In this document: positions 26,534 to 40,683 of the stretch, in pieces
Layout of the letters: each line of letters begins with the position of its first letter
How positions within the stretch are numbered: the first letter of the stretch is position 1
Notes under the pieces: model-generated
What the model was told of the DNA's origin: nothing
Database searches by the model: none
The model's input: the letters and a program-made list of their open reading frames with translations, nothing else
Source of the DNA: Bradyrhizobium prioriisuperbiae
GTDB lineage: Bacteria; Pseudomonadota; Alphaproteobacteria; Rhizobiales; Xanthobacteraceae
Reading direction: 5' to 3'
Length of the DNA: 64,000 nt
Assembly: GCF_032397745.1 (NCBI RefSeq)
Contig: NZ_CP135921.1
Span: 7,118,501 to 7,182,500, forward strand
Translations under genes and position numbers: made by a program

Positions 26534-26779
26534 TCAGTGTCCCGCCGGCATCGGGCTCGTATTGCGATAGCGCGCCGCCTCGTCAAGCGCCGCACGCGGC
26601 GCGGCGGGACGCCATTCGTCGTAGGCGGCGCGCGCACGCGCGTCCGACACGGCGGCGCTGCGCGATACATGATGACGCGTGAGCTTATGCGGATCGCGGT
26701 TTTCCGTCGCACCTGCGGTTTGCGCTGTCACGGCCACCATCGCAGCCGCCCCAAGGGCTAAAAGTATTTTGCTTTTCAT
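26534..26779 (-). CDS. Small exported protein, unknown function
   Basis: The ATG at 26779 gives 81 residues with a clear signal peptide (MKSKILLALGAAAMVAVTAQ, then TAGA). The mature part of about 58 residues is hydrophilic, rich in Ala, Arg and His (HKLTRHHVSRSAAVSDARAR), and has no cysteine. A terminator follows at once. I recognise no family; similar short Ala/Arg-rich periplasmic proteins are common in the Bradyrhizobium group. The coding call rests on the signal peptide and the well-placed terminator. Confidence 0.6.
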   Translation of the reverse strand: MKSKILLALGAAAMVAVTAQTAGATENRDPHKLTRHHVSRSAAVSDARARAAYDEWRPAAPRAALDEAARYRNTSPMPAGH

Positions 26780-27167
26780 GATTGATCTCCGGCTTCCCAT
26801 CTCGCACATGCGTGATGGTCTCTGGTCGAACCGCACGCGCCAAATGCGCTGCGTGCTCCCTGCGGAGATAGGTCGCGATCGTTTGCCGTCACCTGCGACA
26901 AGCCGCGCAGCGACGCAGGGTTACGCAAACGTGATGAAGGCCGATGATTTGTTAGTCAGAAAATTCCGGTGGCTGAATATTCAGCACGCGACACCAAGAG
27001 GCCCGCTACAGGCTTTGCGATGGAGCACCGCTCACGAGGGCGACGATGCGCGCGACTGGCGTATTCTTCCATCACCTTCCGGTCAACACGGGAGACAGCA
27101 AGTCGGAATTCGAAACTGGCGTGATTGCTTCGCAGGCAGATGACACGATGCTCATCCGCCTCGCGCA
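26780..27167. other. Gene-free stretch
   Basis: This stretch lies between the small exported protein gene and lpdA, both on the minus strand. It should hold the promoter of the former and the end of the PDH operon transcript. I see no convincing gene, RNA or strong hairpin in it. Confidence 0.5.
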
Positions 27168-28589
27168 TCACATGTTCAGCACGCGGCCGTAGGCATCCAG
27201 CACGGCTTCCTTCATCATCTCCGACAGCGTCGGATGCGGGAAGACCGTGTGCATCAGCTCTTCCTCGGTGGTCTCCAGATTCATGGCGACCACATAACCC
27301 TGGATCAATTCGGTGACTTCGGCGCCGACCATGTGGGCGCCGAGCAATTGACCCGTCTTCTTGTCGAAGATGACCTTGACCAGACCCTGATCCTCGCCGA
27401 GCGCAACCGCCTTGCCGTTGCCGATGAACGGGAAACGGCCGACGCGGATTTCGCGGCCGCTTTCCTTGGCCTTGGCTTCGGTCAGGCCGACCGAGGCAAC
27501 CTGCGGATGGCAATACGTGCAGCCGGGAATGAGCTGCTTGTCCATGGCGTGCGGATGCAGGCCCTTGATGGCCTCGACGCAGATCACGCCTTCATGCTCG
27601 GCCTTGTGCGCCAGCATCGGCGGGCCGGCGACGTCGCCGATGGCGTAGATGCCGGGCACGTTGGTCTTGCCATAACCGTCGATCACCACGCAGCCGCGAT
27701 CGGTCTTGACGCCGAGTTTTTCCAGCCCGAGGCCTTCGATGTTGCCGACCACGCCGACGGCGGAGATCACCCGGTCGACCTCGACGGTCTGCGGCTTGCC
27801 CTTGCCGTCGTCCAGCGTCGCCACCACGCTGTCGCTCTTCTTGTCGAGCCTGGTCACCTTGGTGCCGCTGAGGATCTTGATGCCCTGCTTCTCGAACGCC
27901 TTGCGCGCGAACGCGGCAATCTCGGCATCCTCCACCGGCAAGACCTGCGGCAGCACCTCGACCACCGTCACCTCCGCGCCCATGGTGCGGAAGAACGAGG
28001 CGAACTCGATGCCGATCGCGCCGGAGCCGACCACCAGCAGCGACTTCGGCATCTTCTCCGGCACCATCGCCTCGAAGTAGGTCCAGACCAGTTTCTTGTC
28101 CGGCTCCAGCCCCGGCAGGACCCGCGGCCGCGCGCCGGTGGCCAGGATGATGTGCTTGGCCTGATAGCTGCCGGCGCCCAGCGCGCCCTTCGGCGCCTCG
28201 ACACCCGACGCCTTCACCGTGAATTTGCCGGGCGCGTCGATCGACGCTTCGCCCCAGATCACGGAGATCTTGTTCTTCTTCATCAGGAAGCTGATGCCGT
28301 TGTTCATGCGCGCGGCAACGCCGCGGGAGCGCTGCACCACCGCCTTTGGATCATAGGAGATGTTGTCGGCGGAGAGGCCGTAATCCTTGGCGTGCTGCAT
28401 GTAATGATAGATTTCAGCCGAGCGCAGCAGCGCCTTGGTCGGGATGCAGCCCCAGTTCAGGCAGATGCCGCCGAGATACTGCTTCTCGACAATCGCCGTC
28501 TTGAAACCGAGCTGGGCCGCGCGAATGGCCGCGACATAACCACCTGGCCCCGAGCCGATGATGACGACGTCGAAGGATGTATCAGCCAT
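27168..28589 (-). CDS. lpdA: Dihydrolipoyl dehydrogenase (E3) of the pyruvate dehydrogenase complex
   Basis: The 473-residue flavoprotein begins with an FAD-binding motif (VVIIGSGPGGYVAAIRAAQL). The redox-active disulfide is in GGICLNWGCIPTKALL, the NAD-binding motif in VVGSGAIGIEFASFF, and the C-terminal catalytic pair in HTVFPHPTLSEMM. It re-oxidises dihydrolipoyl groups of E2 with NAD. It is the last gene of pdhA-pdhB-pdhC-lpdA, 60 bases after pdhC, so it is the E3 dedicated to this complex. Confidence 0.97.
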   Translation of the reverse strand: MADTSFDVVIIGSGPGGYVAAIRAAQLGFKTAIVEKQYLGGICLNWGCIPTKALLRSAEIYHYMQHAKDYGLSADNISYDPKAVVQRSRGVAARMNNGISFLMKKNKISVIWGEASIDAPGKFTVKASGVEAPKGALGAGSYQAKHIILATGARPRVLPGLEPDKKLVWTYFEAMVPEKMPKSLLVVGSGAIGIEFASFFRTMGAEVTVVEVLPQVLPVEDAEIAAFARKAFEKQGIKILSGTKVTRLDKKSDSVVATLDDGKGKPQTVEVDRVISAVGVVGNIEGLGLEKLGVKTDRGCVVIDGYGKTNVPGIYAIGDVAGPPMLAHKAEHEGVICVEAIKGLHPHAMDKQLIPGCTYCHPQVASVGLTEAKAKESGREIRVGRFPFIGNGKAVALGEDQGLVKVIFDKKTGQLLGAHMVGAEVTELIQGYVVAMNLETTEEELMHTVFPHPTLSEMMKEAVLDAYGRVLNM

Positions 28590-28649
28590 TGCATGGATCT
28601 CTGTCTGAAAAGATTTGGGAGGCGAAAGCGACGAGAGTGGTGTGAGAGA

Positions 28650-29999
28650 TCACACCACCATCATGATCGGGTTTTCGATCAGACCGCGGAACGCGCTGAC
28701 CAGCTGGGCGCCGAGCGCACCGTCCATGGCACGGTGATCGCACGACAGCGTCACGCTCATGATGTTGGCGATCTCGATCTTGCCGTTGCGGACCACCGCC
28801 CGCTCCTCGCCGGCACCAACGGCGAGAATGGACGACTGCGGTGGATTGATCACCGCGGTGAAGTCCTTGATGCCGTACATGCCGAGATTGGACACCGCCG
28901 TGGTGCCGCCCTGATACTCTTCGGGCTTCAGTTTGCGGGCGCGGGCGCGGGCGGCGAAGTCCTTCATCTCGGCCGAGATCACCGACACCGGCTTGAGGTG
29001 GGCGTTGCGGATCACTGGCGTGATCAGTCCGCTCGGGATCGAGACGGCGACGCTGATGTCGGAGACCTTGTGCTTGAGCATCGCGCTCTCGGTGAAGGTT
29101 ACGTTGGCATCGGGCACACGCTGCAGCGCCACTGCAAGCGCCTTGATGACGAAGTCGTTGACCGAGATCTTGTAGGCCGGCTTGCCGTCCTTGTCCTTCG
29201 GTGCCGCCGCATTGATCTCCTCGCGCGCCGCCAAGAGCTTGCCTATGTCGCAGTCGGTGGTGAGGTAGTAATGCGGGATGTCGCGCTTGGCCGCGGTCAG
29301 GCGCTGGGCGATGACCTTGCGCATGTTGTCGTGGGGCACGACCTCATAGCTGCCTTCAGCAAACAGCGCGCGGATCTGCTGATCCGTCGGCCCCGCCGGT
29401 GGCGGCGCCGACACGCCGGCGGCGGCAGGTGCTGCCGCAGCGGCCGGCTTGAGGCCCTGACCGGATTTGGCGCTCTCGACATCGCGCGCGACCACACGGC
29501 CGTGCGGACCGCTGCCGGTCACCCGCGACAAATCGAGGCCGGACTCCTTGGCGAGCCGGCGTGCCAGCGGCGACGAGAACACCCGCTGGCCAGGTGCGGA
29601 CGCGGCCGCCGCCTGAGGTGCAGGTGCGGGAGCCGGTTTCGGCGCTTCGGCGGGGGCAGCTTTCGGAGCCTCCGCTTTCGGCGATTCAGCCTTCGGCGCT
29701 TCTGCCTTCGCAAGCGCCGGCGCAGCCGATGCGGAGGCCGCGGACTTGACGTCCTCGCCTTCGCTCGCAAGCACTGCGATCACGTCGTTGACCGGCACAT
29801 CCGCGGTGCCTTCCGGCACCAGGATTTTCGCAATGGTGCCTTCGTCCACGGCTTCGACTTCCATCGTCGCCTTGTCGGTCTCGATCTCGGCGATAACGTC
29901 GCCGGACTTGACCTTGTCGCCCTCTTTCTTGAGCCACTTGGCGAGATTGCCCTTTTCCATGGTCGGGGAAAGAGCAGGCATCAGAATATTGATCGGCAT
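28650..29999 (-). CDS. pdhC: Dihydrolipoamide acetyltransferase (PDH E2)
   Basis: The 449-residue protein has a lipoyl domain first ([15 protein letters not shown], lipoylated Lys near residue 43). An Ala/Pro/Lys-rich linker follows (~85-140), then a peripheral subunit-binding domain ([20 protein letters not shown]). The catalytic acyltransferase core ends with [16 protein letters not shown], containing the active-site His and Asp. It transfers acetyl groups to CoA. It lies 17 bases after pdhB and before lpdA. Confidence 0.97.
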   Translation of the reverse strand: MPINILMPALSPTMEKGNLAKWLKKEGDKVKSGDVIAEIETDKATMEVEAVDEGTIAKILVPEGTADVPVNDVIAVLASEGEDVKSAASASAAPALAKAEAPKAESPKAEAPKAAPAEAPKPAPAPAPQAAAASAPGQRVFSSPLARRLAKESGLDLSRVTGSGPHGRVVARDVESAKSGQGLKPAAAAAPAAAGVSAPPPAGPTDQQIRALFAEGSYEVVPHDNMRKVIAQRLTAAKRDIPHYYLTTDCDIGKLLAAREEINAAAPKDKDGKPAYKISVNDFVIKALAVALQRVPDANVTFTESAMLKHKVSDISVAVSIPSGLITPVIRNAHLKPVSVISAEMKDFAARARARKLKPEEYQGGTTAVSNLGMYGIKDFTAVINPPQSSILAVGAGEERAVVRNGKIEIANIMSVTLSCDHRAMDGALGAQLVSAFRGLIENPIMMVV

Positions 30000-30016
30000 T
30001 GGGAAGCCCTGCTCTT

Positions 30017-31414
<1,398 letters not shown>

Positions 31415-31430
31415 GGGTGCTCCAGAACTC

Positions 31431-32453
31431 TCAGCGGTAGATGTCGGTGTAGAGCTCGGACGCATCCGGCTCCGGATCGCTCTGCGCGAAGTCGGCGGCG
31501 GCGTTGACGATCTCGCGCACCTCGGCGTCGATCACCTTCAGATCCTGCTCGCTGACTTTCATTTCCAGCAGGCGGTTGCGGACCTGCTCGATCGGATCCT
31601 GATCGTGGCGGACCTTCTCGACTTCCTCGCGGGTGCGATACTTCGCCGGATCGGACATCGAGTGGCCGCGATAACGATAGGTCTGCATCTCGAGGATGAA
31701 GGGACCCTTGCCCTCGCGGCACCAGGCGACGGCCGCCTCACCTGCGGCCTTGACCGCGCGGACGTCCATGCCGTCGACCTGCTCGCCCGGGATGTTGAAC
31801 GACACGCCGCGCTTGGAGAAATCCTGCTGCGCCGAGGAGCGCGACACCGAGGTGCCCATGGCGTAGCGGTTGTTCTCGATCACATAGATCACCGGCAGCT
31901 TCCACAGCTCGGCCATGTTGAAGCTTTCGTAGACCTGGCCCTGGTTGGCGGCGCCGTCGCCGAAATACGCCACGCTGACATTGTCGTTGCCGCGATAGCG
32001 ATTGGCGAAGGCGAGACCGGTGCCGAGCGACACCTGGGCGCCGACGATGCCGTGGCCGCCGTAGAAATGCTTCTCCTTGCTGAACATGTGCATGGAGCCG
32101 CCCTTGCCCTTCGAATAGCCGCCGCGGCGTCCGGTCAATTCCGCCATCACGCCCTTGGCGTCCATGCCGCAAGCCAGCATATGACCGTGATCACGGTAGC
32201 CGGTGATCACCTGGTCGCCGTACTTCAGCGCCATCTGCATGCCGACAACGACCGCTTCCTGGCCGATATAGAGGTGGCAGAACCCGCCGATCGCTCCCAT
32301 GCCATAAAGCTGGCCGGCTTTTTCCTCGAACCGCCGGATCAGCAGCATCTCGCGCAGCGCGCTCAACTCCTGCTCTTTGGTGAACTTGATGTCTGAGATC
32401 GAGCGGGCACCGTTCCCCGCCTCCTGAGCGACGCTTTTCTTGGCAGCGGCCAT
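31431..32453 (-). CDS. pdhA: Pyruvate dehydrogenase E1 alpha
   Basis: The 340-residue thiamine-diphosphate enzyme has the TPP motif [16 protein letters not shown], the phosphorylation-loop-like [20 protein letters not shown], and [19 protein letters not shown]. With PdhB it decarboxylates pyruvate and passes the acetyl group to lipoyl. First gene of the four-gene complex operon; the 200-base region upstream includes an AT-rich part (32620-32660) close to the end of the ftsB-like gene. Confidence 0.97.
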   Translation of the reverse strand: MAAAKKSVAQEAGNGARSISDIKFTKEQELSALREMLLIRRFEEKAGQLYGMGAIGGFCHLYIGQEAVVVGMQMALKYGDQVITGYRDHGHMLACGMDAKGVMAELTGRRGGYSKGKGGSMHMFSKEKHFYGGHGIVGAQVSLGTGLAFANRYRGNDNVSVAYFGDGAANQGQVYESFNMAELWKLPVIYVIENNRYAMGTSVSRSSAQQDFSKRGVSFNIPGEQVDGMDVRAVKAAGEAAVAWCREGKGPFILEMQTYRYRGHSMSDPAKYRTREEVEKVRHDQDPIEQVRNRLLEMKVSEQDLKVIDAEVREIVNAAADFAQSDPEPDASELYTDIYR

Positions 32454-32662
32454 GATTAATCCGGGTGAGAGAAGATGAGAGTGGAGCGACCTCTCTACCT
32501 TAACTCAAACCGGGGTGGAAGGTTTGCATCGAGGTTTGATGCCGCATGATGTGGCGTCAAAACCGCCATCATCTCGCACTGCAGCGAAACCAGCGAAACT
32601 TTGCGCAAGCAACCGGCCCGCTTTTTGAAATTTAAAAAACTTGAAATCTAAAACAAGAAAAC

Positions 32663-32977
32663 TCAGTGCGCGACGATGCGCACGAGATCGCGCGGGTGGA
32701 CGTAGTCGAGCTGAAAACGCGCACGCTCGTCCAACATGTCGGGATCGACGCGATCGGAGCGCAGCAGCGAGACCCGCTGCTCGGCATCCGCGCGCTCCTT
32801 TTTCAGGCGCGCAAGCTCGTTGGTGAGTGCGATGATTTCCTGATCGAGTTCGACCCGCGCCGTCAGGCCGTACTTGCCGGTGTAGGCGTTGACGCCGAAA
32901 TACGCGATCATCGCCGCCGCCATCGTATAGAGGGCGAGCCCGGTCATGATCGCTTTGAGGCGGGTGCGGGAAACCAT
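32663..32977 (-). CDS. FtsB/DivIC-type septum formation initiator
   Basis: The 104-residue bitopic membrane protein (ATG at 32977) has a short cytoplasmic tail, one membrane helix (GLALYTMAAAMIAYFGVNAY) and a periplasmic coiled coil (LDQEIIALTNELARLKKER), and ends in a small folded tail (DERARFQLDYVHPRDLVRIV). This fits the FtsB/DivIC family of the divisome, which links FtsQ and FtsL. The place between enolase and the PDH operon is the common one for this gene in alphaproteobacteria. A start five codons upstream is possible. Confidence 0.88.
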   Translation of the reverse strand: MVSRTRLKAIMTGLALYTMAAAMIAYFGVNAYTGKYGLTARVELDQEIIALTNELARLKKERADAEQRVSLLRSDRVDPDMLDERARFQLDYVHPRDLVRIVAH

Positions 32978-33128
32978 ATCCGCACGATGCAACGGCCTAG
33001 TTAAGGCTTTATGAACCGCGCGCGTCGGCTGATCGAAAACCTGTGATCACACCCTCGGTATGATCACATCAATGTCAGCGGCAAAGTCACCGGCAGGCCC
33101 GGCCCGCCGTCACCCCGCCTGTCATCCC

Positions 33129-33932
33129 TCAGGTCCGGCTGCGGACCTCGTTGAGCAGGAAGTTGCCAAAACGCTTGCCGCGGTTGCGCAGCACCTTGAG
33201 CGGTCCGGCATCGACGAAATAGGTCAGCAGGATGCTGTCGCGGGTCTTGACGCGGTTGTGGACGGGATCGGCGGAATGCCAAGTGTCCGTCCCCACCGCG
33301 AAGGCATAGCCCGAGTTGCGGGCGAACTTCATCTGCGCGGTCTTCGGCTTGCTGCCATCCGGCAGCACGTCGTGGAAAATGGTGCCGATGTCGGTGTTGG
33401 CGTTGTCGCTCGGCAGATAGAGCTGGACGGTAATGCCCTTCCAGCGCGTGTCGGTATGCGGCGGGATGCTGTAGCCGGGAATGTCCCGGGTCAGGATCGG
33501 GATCGGATACATTCCGACCGAGGCGAAACCCTTGCCGAAACGCTTTTCCAGGCCCGGCGCGAGCTTGCGCCGGAAAGCGTCCTTCACCGGCTCCGAGCAC
33601 AACGTGGCGCCGACCACGCTCCAGACCGTGAGTTTGTCGCGCGGCAAATGGCGAATGTATTCGGGAAACAGATCGATCTTCACCCGGGTGTGGGTGCCGT
33701 CGGTGAGATCCTGGGCGCGGCTGCGGCCGTGCATCGGACGATAGTCCGTCGCGTTCGGCATCGCCGCCAGCATCGCGGAATAGACGTTCTCCGGGAAGAC
33801 GTGATCGAATTCCAGATGATAGAACGGCTTCTCGACAAAGGTCGCCTTGTCGATCGATCCGGCGACGTAGTCGATCAGAGCCTTGGTGCTGCCGATACGG
33901 TCAGCCAAGTCAGGGACGGCCGTCTGATCCAT
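33129..33932 (-). CDS. 2OG-Fe(II) oxygenase-family protein
   Basis: The 267-residue protein has the iron ligands of the double-stranded beta-helix: H159 and D161 in PPHTDTRWKG, and H219 in DTWHSADPV. R231 in RDSILLTYF would bind 2-oxoglutarate. The N-terminal part (FYHLEFDHVFPENVYSAML) is usual for small prolyl-hydroxylase-like oxygenases of unknown substrate. It stands alone between enolase and the ftsB-like gene, with its own spacers on both sides. Catalytic residues look intact; the substrate is unknown. Confidence 0.75.
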   Translation of the reverse strand: MDQTAVPDLADRIGSTKALIDYVAGSIDKATFVEKPFYHLEFDHVFPENVYSAMLAAMPNATDYRPMHGRSRAQDLTDGTHTRVKIDLFPEYIRHLPRDKLTVWSVVGATLCSEPVKDAFRRKLAPGLEKRFGKGFASVGMYPIPILTRDIPGYSIPPHTDTRWKGITVQLYLPSDNANTDIGTIFHDVLPDGSKPKTAQMKFARNSGYAFAVGTDTWHSADPVHNRVKTRDSILLTYFVDAGPLKVLRNRGKRFGNFLLNEVRSRT

Positions 33933-34048
33933 GATATTCCACCGTGGTTGGGCCGGCGCGGACGCCGACCGGTCAATTCAGTCGGGGCGATTTATACCAG
34001 CTGATACCGCCACCGACACCAAGAAACGATCTAGCTAACAACCCGGGT

Positions 34049-35389
<1,341 letters not shown>

Positions 35390-35492
35390 CTACAGGAAGC
35401 CCCGCGGTCGGAAAAGGCCGAACCCAAACGCTCTGGACAGGTGACCCGGCGGCCCGGATTCGCTATCAGGATCGCCACGGAGATTGTTGATT

Positions 35493-35954
35493 ATGCCCAG
35501 AAAATCGCCCCCGCCCCTGCAGCTCGGCCAGGACGCCAAAATCCCGGCGTCCCCGGACGAGGCGCGGCTCGACCGTGTTCCCAATCCGCAGGCCGGCTCC
35601 GACTATCTGGTCCGCTTCACGGCGCCGGAATTCACTTCGCTGTGCCCGGTCACCGGGCAGCCGGATTTCGCCCATATCGTGATCGATTTTGTTCCCGGAC
35701 AGTGGCTGGTCGAATCCAAATCGCTGAAGCTCTATCTGACCAGCTTCCGCAACCACGGCGCATTCCACGAGGACTGCACGGTGGCGATCGGCAAGCGGCT
35801 GGTGGCCGAGATCAAGCCACGCTACCTGCGCATCGGCGGCTACTGGTATCCGCGCGGAGGCATCCCGATCGATGTGTTCTGGCAGACCGGCAAACTGCCG
35901 AAAGGGTTGTGGCTGCCGGACCAGGGCGTGGCGCCCTATCGTGGCCGGGGCTGA
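35493..35954 (+). CDS. queF: NADPH-dependent 7-cyano-7-deazaguanine reductase
   Basis: The product is 153 residues from the ATG at 35493 (GGAG upstream); this is the short, unimodular form of QueF. The catalytic Cys is in [15 protein letters not shown], the signature [20 protein letters not shown] follows, and then [19 protein letters not shown]. It reduces preQ0 to preQ1 in queuosine synthesis. It is the only plus-strand gene in this part of the window and converges on kdsA with three bases between the stops. Confidence 0.95.
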   Translation: MPRKSPPPLQLGQDAKIPASPDEARLDRVPNPQAGSDYLVRFTAPEFTSLCPVTGQPDFAHIVIDFVPGQWLVESKSLKLYLTSFRNHGAFHEDCTVAIGKRLVAEIKPRYLRIGGYWYPRGGIPIDVFWQTGKLPKGLWLPDQGVAPYRGRG

Positions 35955-35957
35955 GTT

Positions 35958-36806
35958 CTAGATTTTGCCCTTCGCGAGCTGATCGAACGCCATCAGCGTC
36001 TTCACCAGTCCTTCGAACTCGTTGAGCGGCACCATGTTGGGGCCGTCCGAGGGGGCGCGGTCGGGATCGGGATGGGTTTCGATGAAGACGCCGGCAACGC
36101 CGACTGCGACCGCGGCACGCGCCAGCACCGGCACGAACTCGCGCTCGCCGCCGGTTGAGCCGCCCTTGCCGCCCGGCTGCTGCACCGAATGTGTCGCATC
36201 AAAGATCACCGGCGCGCCGGTGCTGCGGGCCAGGATCGGCAGCGCACGCATGTCGGACACCAGCGTGTTGTAGCCGAACGAGACGCCGCGCTCGGTGACC
36301 ATGACATTGCGGTTGCCCCCACTGGTCAATTTGGTGACCACATTCGCCATGTCCCATGGCGCGAGGAACTGGCCCTTCTTGACGTTGACGACCTTGCCGG
36401 TCGCCGCCGCCGCCAGCAGCAAGTCGGTCTGCCGGCATAGAAAGGCCGGGATCTGCAGCGCGTCGACCGCTTGCGCCACACGGGCGCACTGCTCCGCTTC
36501 ATGCACGTCGGTCAGCACCGGCAGCCCGAGTGAGGACTTGATCTCGGCGAAAATCGGCAGCGCCTGTTCGAGCCCCATCCCGCGGACACCGGACACACTG
36601 GTGCGGTTGGCCTTGTCGAACGAGGTCTTGTAGACCAGACCGATCTTCAGCCTTGCGGCGATCTCCTTCAGCGCGGACGCGACTTCGAGTGCGTGCGCGC
36701 GGCTCTCCAGCGCGCAAGGGCCGGCGATAATCGACAGCGGCAAGTCGTTGCCGAACTTGACCGGGCCGACCTCGACGACGGGTGCGGGCGTGACGCTTGC
36801 GTTCAA
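35958..36806 (-). CDS. kdsA: 3-deoxy-8-phosphooctulonate (KDO-8-P) synthase
   Basis: I choose the TTG at 36806, with AGAGG seven bases upstream, giving 282 residues, the usual KdsA length; extension to 36839 lacks such a site. Motifs include SIIAGPCALESRAHAL, YKTSFDKANRTSVSG, FLCRQTDLLLAAA and FIETHPDPDRAPSDGPNM. It condenses PEP with arabinose-5-phosphate to give KDO-8-P for lipopolysaccharide. The product serves the same pathway as the lpx genes at the right end of the window. Confidence 0.95.
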   Translation of the reverse strand: MNASVTPAPVVEVGPVKFGNDLPLSIIAGPCALESRAHALEVASALKEIAARLKIGLVYKTSFDKANRTSVSGVRGMGLEQALPIFAEIKSSLGLPVLTDVHEAEQCARVAQAVDALQIPAFLCRQTDLLLAAAATGKVVNVKKGQFLAPWDMANVVTKLTSGGNRNVMVTERGVSFGYNTLVSDMRALPILARSTGAPVIFDATHSVQQPGGKGGSTGGEREFVPVLARAAVAVGVAGVFIETHPDPDRAPSDGPNMVPLNEFEGLVKTLMAFDQLAKGKI

Positions 36807-36872
36807 GGGATATCCTCTCTTGCGATCGCACTCCGCCAAACCGAGTTGGCGGAATGCCTGTTCCCTGCCGGC

Positions 36873-37199
36873 TTATTTCACTGACGAAAATGCGGTCGGT
36901 GCCAGAAACTGATTGACGATATTACCAACGATCTGCCCGTCTTTCTCAGTCTCCGCCCGCGCACTGATCCATTCCGGATCGGCCATGAACGCGCCCCACT
37001 TCTTCTCGCGATCAGCCATCGAGTCCCATGCCAAGAAGTAAGTTAGCTCCTGATGGGATTCGCCAACCAGCGTAGTGAAGAAGCCGGCCTGACGGATGCC
37101 GTGCCTTTCCCAGATCTTCAGCGTGACGGTCTCGAACCGCTTCAGCAGCGCCGGCAGGCGTCCCGGCACACAACGATACACGCGCATCTCATACATCAT
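36873..37199 (-). CDS. NIPSNAP-family protein
   Basis: The 108-residue ferredoxin-like alpha-beta barrel protein has the family pattern MYEMRVYRCVPGRLPALLKR, then GIRQAGFFTTLVG, then TYFLAWDSMADREKKW. The first two codons are both ATG. Members are small dimeric proteins of uncertain function, sometimes near catabolic genes. It is 66 bases upstream of kdsA in the same direction and could share its transcript. Confidence 0.88.
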   Translation of the reverse strand: MMYEMRVYRCVPGRLPALLKRFETVTLKIWERHGIRQAGFFTTLVGESHQELTYFLAWDSMADREKKWGAFMADPEWISARAETEKDGQIVGNIVNQFLAPTAFSSVK

Positions 37200-37311
37200 C
37201 GGGCTGTTTCCCTGATTTGATTGTTCGCTTTACCTCCCCGACACTATTCGTGCTGGCGGGCTCCCCGGTCAATGGAAGAGTAATCAATGAATGCCTTATC
37301 GTGGCTAAACT

Positions 37312-38178
37312 TCAGCCCCCGCCGCCATTTCCGCCTCCGGTAGCAGGCAGTAGCTGCTCAAGCTCTTGGCGTACGTTCGCACAGTGTGACTTGGCAAAAG
37401 GCGACTTTTGAGCACGTTCACGGACGGCTTCAGGATAAAGCGATGGTTCGGATATCCCGGCTTCGAGCTCCTTCACGACCCGATCAAATTCGCCCCAGCT
37501 AATTTTGATCTCATTTTTAAAGATACAAAATATGGCCGCTGTAGCTTCAGCATTTTCTTGAAGCTCTCGCAACTCACTGGGAAACTTCTCGCGTACATTC
37601 GGATTTTTTCTTTGATCCAAGTATGCGCCTAGATTTGTCTGGATAATGGCTGGAACACGCCCTCTCAATGCAATGTCGCCATCCATAATAAACGTAGCGA
37701 TTCTCACCGAATCGGAGAAAGCATGGCTATTCTTGCCTGCTTGATCCATAATCAACTCGGTTCTCGGAAGTAAAGCGCTGGTATTCTTAGTAAACTCAGC
37801 ACTTTCGCGGCAAGCTCCTCGATCGTAATGACTGTTCGTTGACACGGAACCTTGATCCGGGTCCATGCCGCAATAATACTGCGTCGATCGAAGTTGGTAT
37901 GCGACAGTTCCATACTGTAAAGTCGCCCAGTAGAAACGTTGTGCGATCATCAATCGCTCCAACGCATCCACATCTTGCTGGCGCCGCAGGGTAAAATTAT
38001 AGATCAACACTGCAACGCCAATCGAGATTAAACTCACTCCAGCTGCAACGAGAGATCGAGCGAGATGATCTCGTCTTTTGTCTCTATCGCTGTGCCGGAT
38101 AATCCAAACGGAAACCATCGCAAGCACTGCGCCGAGCAACACAAGGCAGCTGGCGAGCGCTGGAAGCAATTCGAACAT
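37312..38178 (-). CDS. Membrane protein of unknown function, AT-richer than neighbours
   Basis: The 288-residue protein has two N-terminal membrane helices (ALASCLVLLGAVLAMVSVWI and AAGVSLISIGVAVLIYNFTL). A soluble domain of about 220 residues follows, with four cysteines in the YYCGMDPD, RGACRES, IFCIFK and SHCANVR segments, and a glycine-rich end. I recognise no family. Base composition is clearly lower in GC than the surrounding kdsA and pyrG genes, and both flanks are AT-rich. This suggests a gene inserted into an otherwise conserved core order. Confidence 0.6.
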   Translation of the reverse strand: MFELLPALASCLVLLGAVLAMVSVWIIRHSDRDKRRDHLARSLVAAGVSLISIGVAVLIYNFTLRRQQDVDALERLMIAQRFYWATLQYGTVAYQLRSTQYYCGMDPDQGSVSTNSHYDRGACRESAEFTKNTSALLPRTELIMDQAGKNSHAFSDSVRIATFIMDGDIALRGRVPAIIQTNLGAYLDQRKNPNVREKFPSELRELQENAEATAAIFCIFKNEIKISWGEFDRVVKELEAGISEPSLYPEAVRERAQKSPFAKSHCANVRQELEQLLPATGGGNGGGG

Positions 38179-38337
38179 TCTCCGCCCTTCTAAAGAATTT
38201 CAGAAAAAGCGTTTAAAAAAACAGGCCAACAACTTTAACGAGAACTTAGACAGACCGCAAGCAAAGCGCGAGATCAAGGAGAAACCGGCTATCGCGCCAC
38301 CGCTTCTAATAGGCCAAAAACTTCACGGGAGCTCTGA

Positions 38338-39975
<1,638 letters not shown>

Positions 39976-40133
39976 TTACCTTTAACGCTCCGCACGCGAT
40001 TCGCAAAACGAATCGCGTTTTTCCGCGACCAAAATGCTACGTTGTGGGTGACTTCAAAAGCGAAGTCATTCCAGTGGGTTCGGGCGAACTATTCAGATCG
40101 CCCGAGAGGCAGACAATTCGCAGCAGCAATGCA

Positions 40134-40514
40134 TTATTGCGAACGTGGTGCCTGGGGAGCCTGCGGCGTCTGCTGATCCTGCTTCTGGAGCTGATCCAGA
40201 ATACCGCCGCTCGAGGACGGAGCGACCGGAGTTGCCGATCCAGGCGCCGAAATCGGAGCCGGGCTGCCGGTATTGATGATCGAGGACGGCTTGCGCTCGT
40301 AGCTCGCCAGCCAGGACAGGAACAGGCTGGTGACGAAGAAACCGGCCGCCAGAATCGCCGTGGTCCGGGTCAGCAGGTTGGCCGTGCCTCGGCTGCTCAT
40401 GAAACCGCCGCCGCCGCCGATTCCAAGCCCGCCGCCTTCCGAGCGCTGCAGCAGCACGGTGGCGATCAGGGTTGCGACAATCATGAGATGAATGACGATA
40501 ATGACGGTCTGCAT
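40134..40514 (-). CDS. secG: Protein translocase subunit SecG
   Basis: The 126-residue protein has the SecG layout: a first membrane helix (VIIVIHLMIVATLIATVLLQ), the conserved loop RSEGGGLGIGGGGGFMSSRG and LLTRTTAILAAGFFVTSLFL as the second helix. A Pro/Gln/Ser-rich cytoplasmic tail (~75-126), longer than in enteric SecG, is usual in alphaproteobacteria. It supports protein export with SecYE. It lies between tpiA and pyrG. Confidence 0.95.
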   Translation of the reverse strand: MQTVIIVIHLMIVATLIATVLLQRSEGGGLGIGGGGGFMSSRGTANLLTRTTAILAAGFFVTSLFLSWLASYERKPSSIINTGSPAPISAPGSATPVAPSSSGGILDQLQKQDQQTPQAPQAPRSQ

Positions 40515-40683
40515 CGGATCCTTCCGTCACAAACGGCTTCCACCGCGACGACGGCGGCCAGAGGTGTTTGCGGGAGTTGAAGTTGCGCGGTGTCTACACG
40601 ATGGAAACGGCGAATGCCACCCCTGCCTGCATGCGGATCGTGCCCGCATCCGGGCAGAGAGGCTGCCGAACCTGTGCCCTCAT

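Noticed and set aside
39990..40024. Inverted repeat ACGCGATTCG / CGAATCGCGT followed by TTTTT as terminator of secG
   Set aside because: The T-run follows on the plus strand, whereas secG and pyrG are both on the minus strand, where the hairpin is followed by mixed sequence. It may be a different kind of site, but not a clear terminator for these genes.
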